This document shows positions 5,231-5,896 of a stretch of DNA of 5,896 nt, piece after piece (positions within the stretch are counted from its first letter, which is position 1; each line of letters starts with the position of its first letter). The notes beneath the pieces are model-generated. The model was not told where the DNA came from and made no database searches. It saw nothing but the letters and a program-made list of their open reading frames with translations. This DNA is from JAUUZT01 sp964654015 (GTDB taxonomy: Bacteria; Chloroflexota; Dehalococcoidia; GIF9; AB-539-J10). The stretch lies in contig CAZZHQ010000145.1 in assembly GCA_964654015.1 (NCBI GenBank), forward strand, positions 1 to 5,896, written 5' to 3'. Both the position numbers and the translations under genes were made by a program.

Positions 5231-5797
5231 TTGAGTAGCGATATTTTAAAGATTTTTCAGGAAGTAGGGGCAGTCAAGGAGGGTCATTTTCTCCTTACTT
5301 CTGGATTGCATTCGCCAATATATTGGGAAAAGTTTCGCATCCTGCAATATCCACATCACACCAGCAGATTATGTCAACTTATTGCACAGAATTTCATAGA
5401 CCAACAGATAGAGATAGTTGTTGGCCCAATGACCGGCGGTATCATTCTTGCCTTTGAGACAGCCAGGCAATTAGGTGTCAGGAGTGCTTTTGCTGAAAAA
5501 GAAGGTCCAGTTCTTGCCTTTCGCCGCGACTTCAGCATTACGCAAGGAGAGCGAGTACTGGTGGTTGACGATGTCATGACCACTGGAGGTTCAGTTTTGG
5601 ATACTTTCAAGGCAGTCAGTAAATTCGGTGGCGTTGTTGTCGGTGTCGGCCTTCTCGTGGACCGTAGTATAAACAAGGTAGATTTCGGTGTCCCTTCTTT
5701 TAGTTGTATCCATAGCCCCGCAATAACCTATAATCCTGACAAATGTCCTCTCTGTGCTAATCAGATACCTTTGATTAAGCCAGGCAGCCAAAGCTAG
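5231..5797 (+). CDS. pyrE: Orotate phosphoribosyltransferase
   Basis: This enzyme converts orotate and PRPP to orotidine 5'-phosphate and pyrophosphate in pyrimidine synthesis, in the cytoplasm. Seen in 188 residues: the N-terminal substrate segment GHFLLTSGLHSPIYWEKF (18-35), the GPMTGGIILA loop (65-74), AFAEKEGP with catalytic-loop lysine K90 (86-93), and the PRPP-binding motif VLVVDDVMTTGGSV (109-122). The C-terminus carries CPLC (172-175) and a KPGS ending; two cysteines in this tail occur in a subgroup of PyrE proteins and may bind metal. The start is TTG at 5231-5233, chosen because AGGAGGT (5219-5225) lies five bases before it and the N-terminus matches the family length. It follows the signal peptidase gene with no visible promoter between, so an operon is likely. 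All key motifs are intact and I see no sign of damage. Confidence 0.96.
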   Translation: MSSDILKIFQEVGAVKEGHFLLTSGLHSPIYWEKFRILQYPHHTSRLCQLIAQNFIDQQIEIVVGPMTGGIILAFETARQLGVRSAFAEKEGPVLAFRRDFSITQGERVLVVDDVMTTGGSVLDTFKAVSKFGGVVVGVGLLVDRSINKVDFGVPSFSCIHSPAITYNPDKCPLCANQIPLIKPGSQS

Positions 5798-5802
5798 GTT
5801 GC

Positions 5803-5832
5803 TTGACAGTGCACATGATAAAACCTTAAAAT
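5803..5832 (+). promoter_or_regulatory. Promoter of tRNA-Phe
   Basis: A perfect -35 TTGACA (5803-5808) is followed after 18 bases by TAAAAT (5827-5832, five of six matches). The -10 box ends ten bases before the tRNA. It starts six bases after the pyrE stop codon, and I see no terminator for pyrE between them. Confidence 0.7.
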
Positions 5833-5842
5833 AATTAAACAC

Positions 5843-5896
<54 letters not shown>

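Noticed and set aside
5374..5842. Minus-strand frames opposite pyrE and the tRNA-Phe promoter
   Set aside because: They are antisense to a well-conserved gene, lack ribosome binding sites and show the biased composition expected of a complementary strand.

Overview
The window joins the right-hand end of an integrated mobile element (about positions 1-4412) to ordinary bacterial chromosome (about 4413-5896). The DNA is fairly AT-rich. The orotate phosphoribosyltransferase has a C-terminal CPLC...PGS tail that I associate with Chloroflexota and Deinococcus-Thermus type enzymes. My best guess is a Chloroflexota bacterium, perhaps Dehalococcoidia, but no marker here fixes the taxonomy.

Element side. 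A compact leftward gene set runs from about 3215 to beyond position 1. It holds a small excisionase-type helix-turn-helix protein, a ParB-like domain protein, a 98-residue protein of unknown function, a DinG/XPD-type iron-sulfur helicase, and a primase with a CHC2 zinc finger cut by the window edge. The last three genes are tightly packed (3-base gap, then 14-base overlap) and look like a replication module. A divergent promoter region at 3216-3432, with a 10-bp inverted repeat, separates this set from one rightward gene (3433-4266). That gene encodes a 277-residue helix-turn-helix protein I do not recognise. After it come three copies of TTGCTAACA at an exact 12-bp period, which look like integrase arm-type sites, then the junction.

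Junction. On the minus strand the 5' half of a tRNA-Lys (anticodon CTT) is intact through the anticodon loop, after which the sequence no longer fits a tRNA. This is the expected picture of recombination in the anticodon loop. No integrase gene lies in the window; it may lie at the other end of the element.

Chromosome side. Rightward genes are a type I signal peptidase whose usual catalytic serine is replaced by cysteine, then pyrE behind a strong ribosome binding site, then a tRNA-Phe (GAA) with its own promoter, cut by the window end. The most interesting points are the Ser-to-Cys change in the signal peptidase, the split tRNA-Lys with its ordered repeats, and the apparent ATA in place of ATG at the start of the ParB-like gene.
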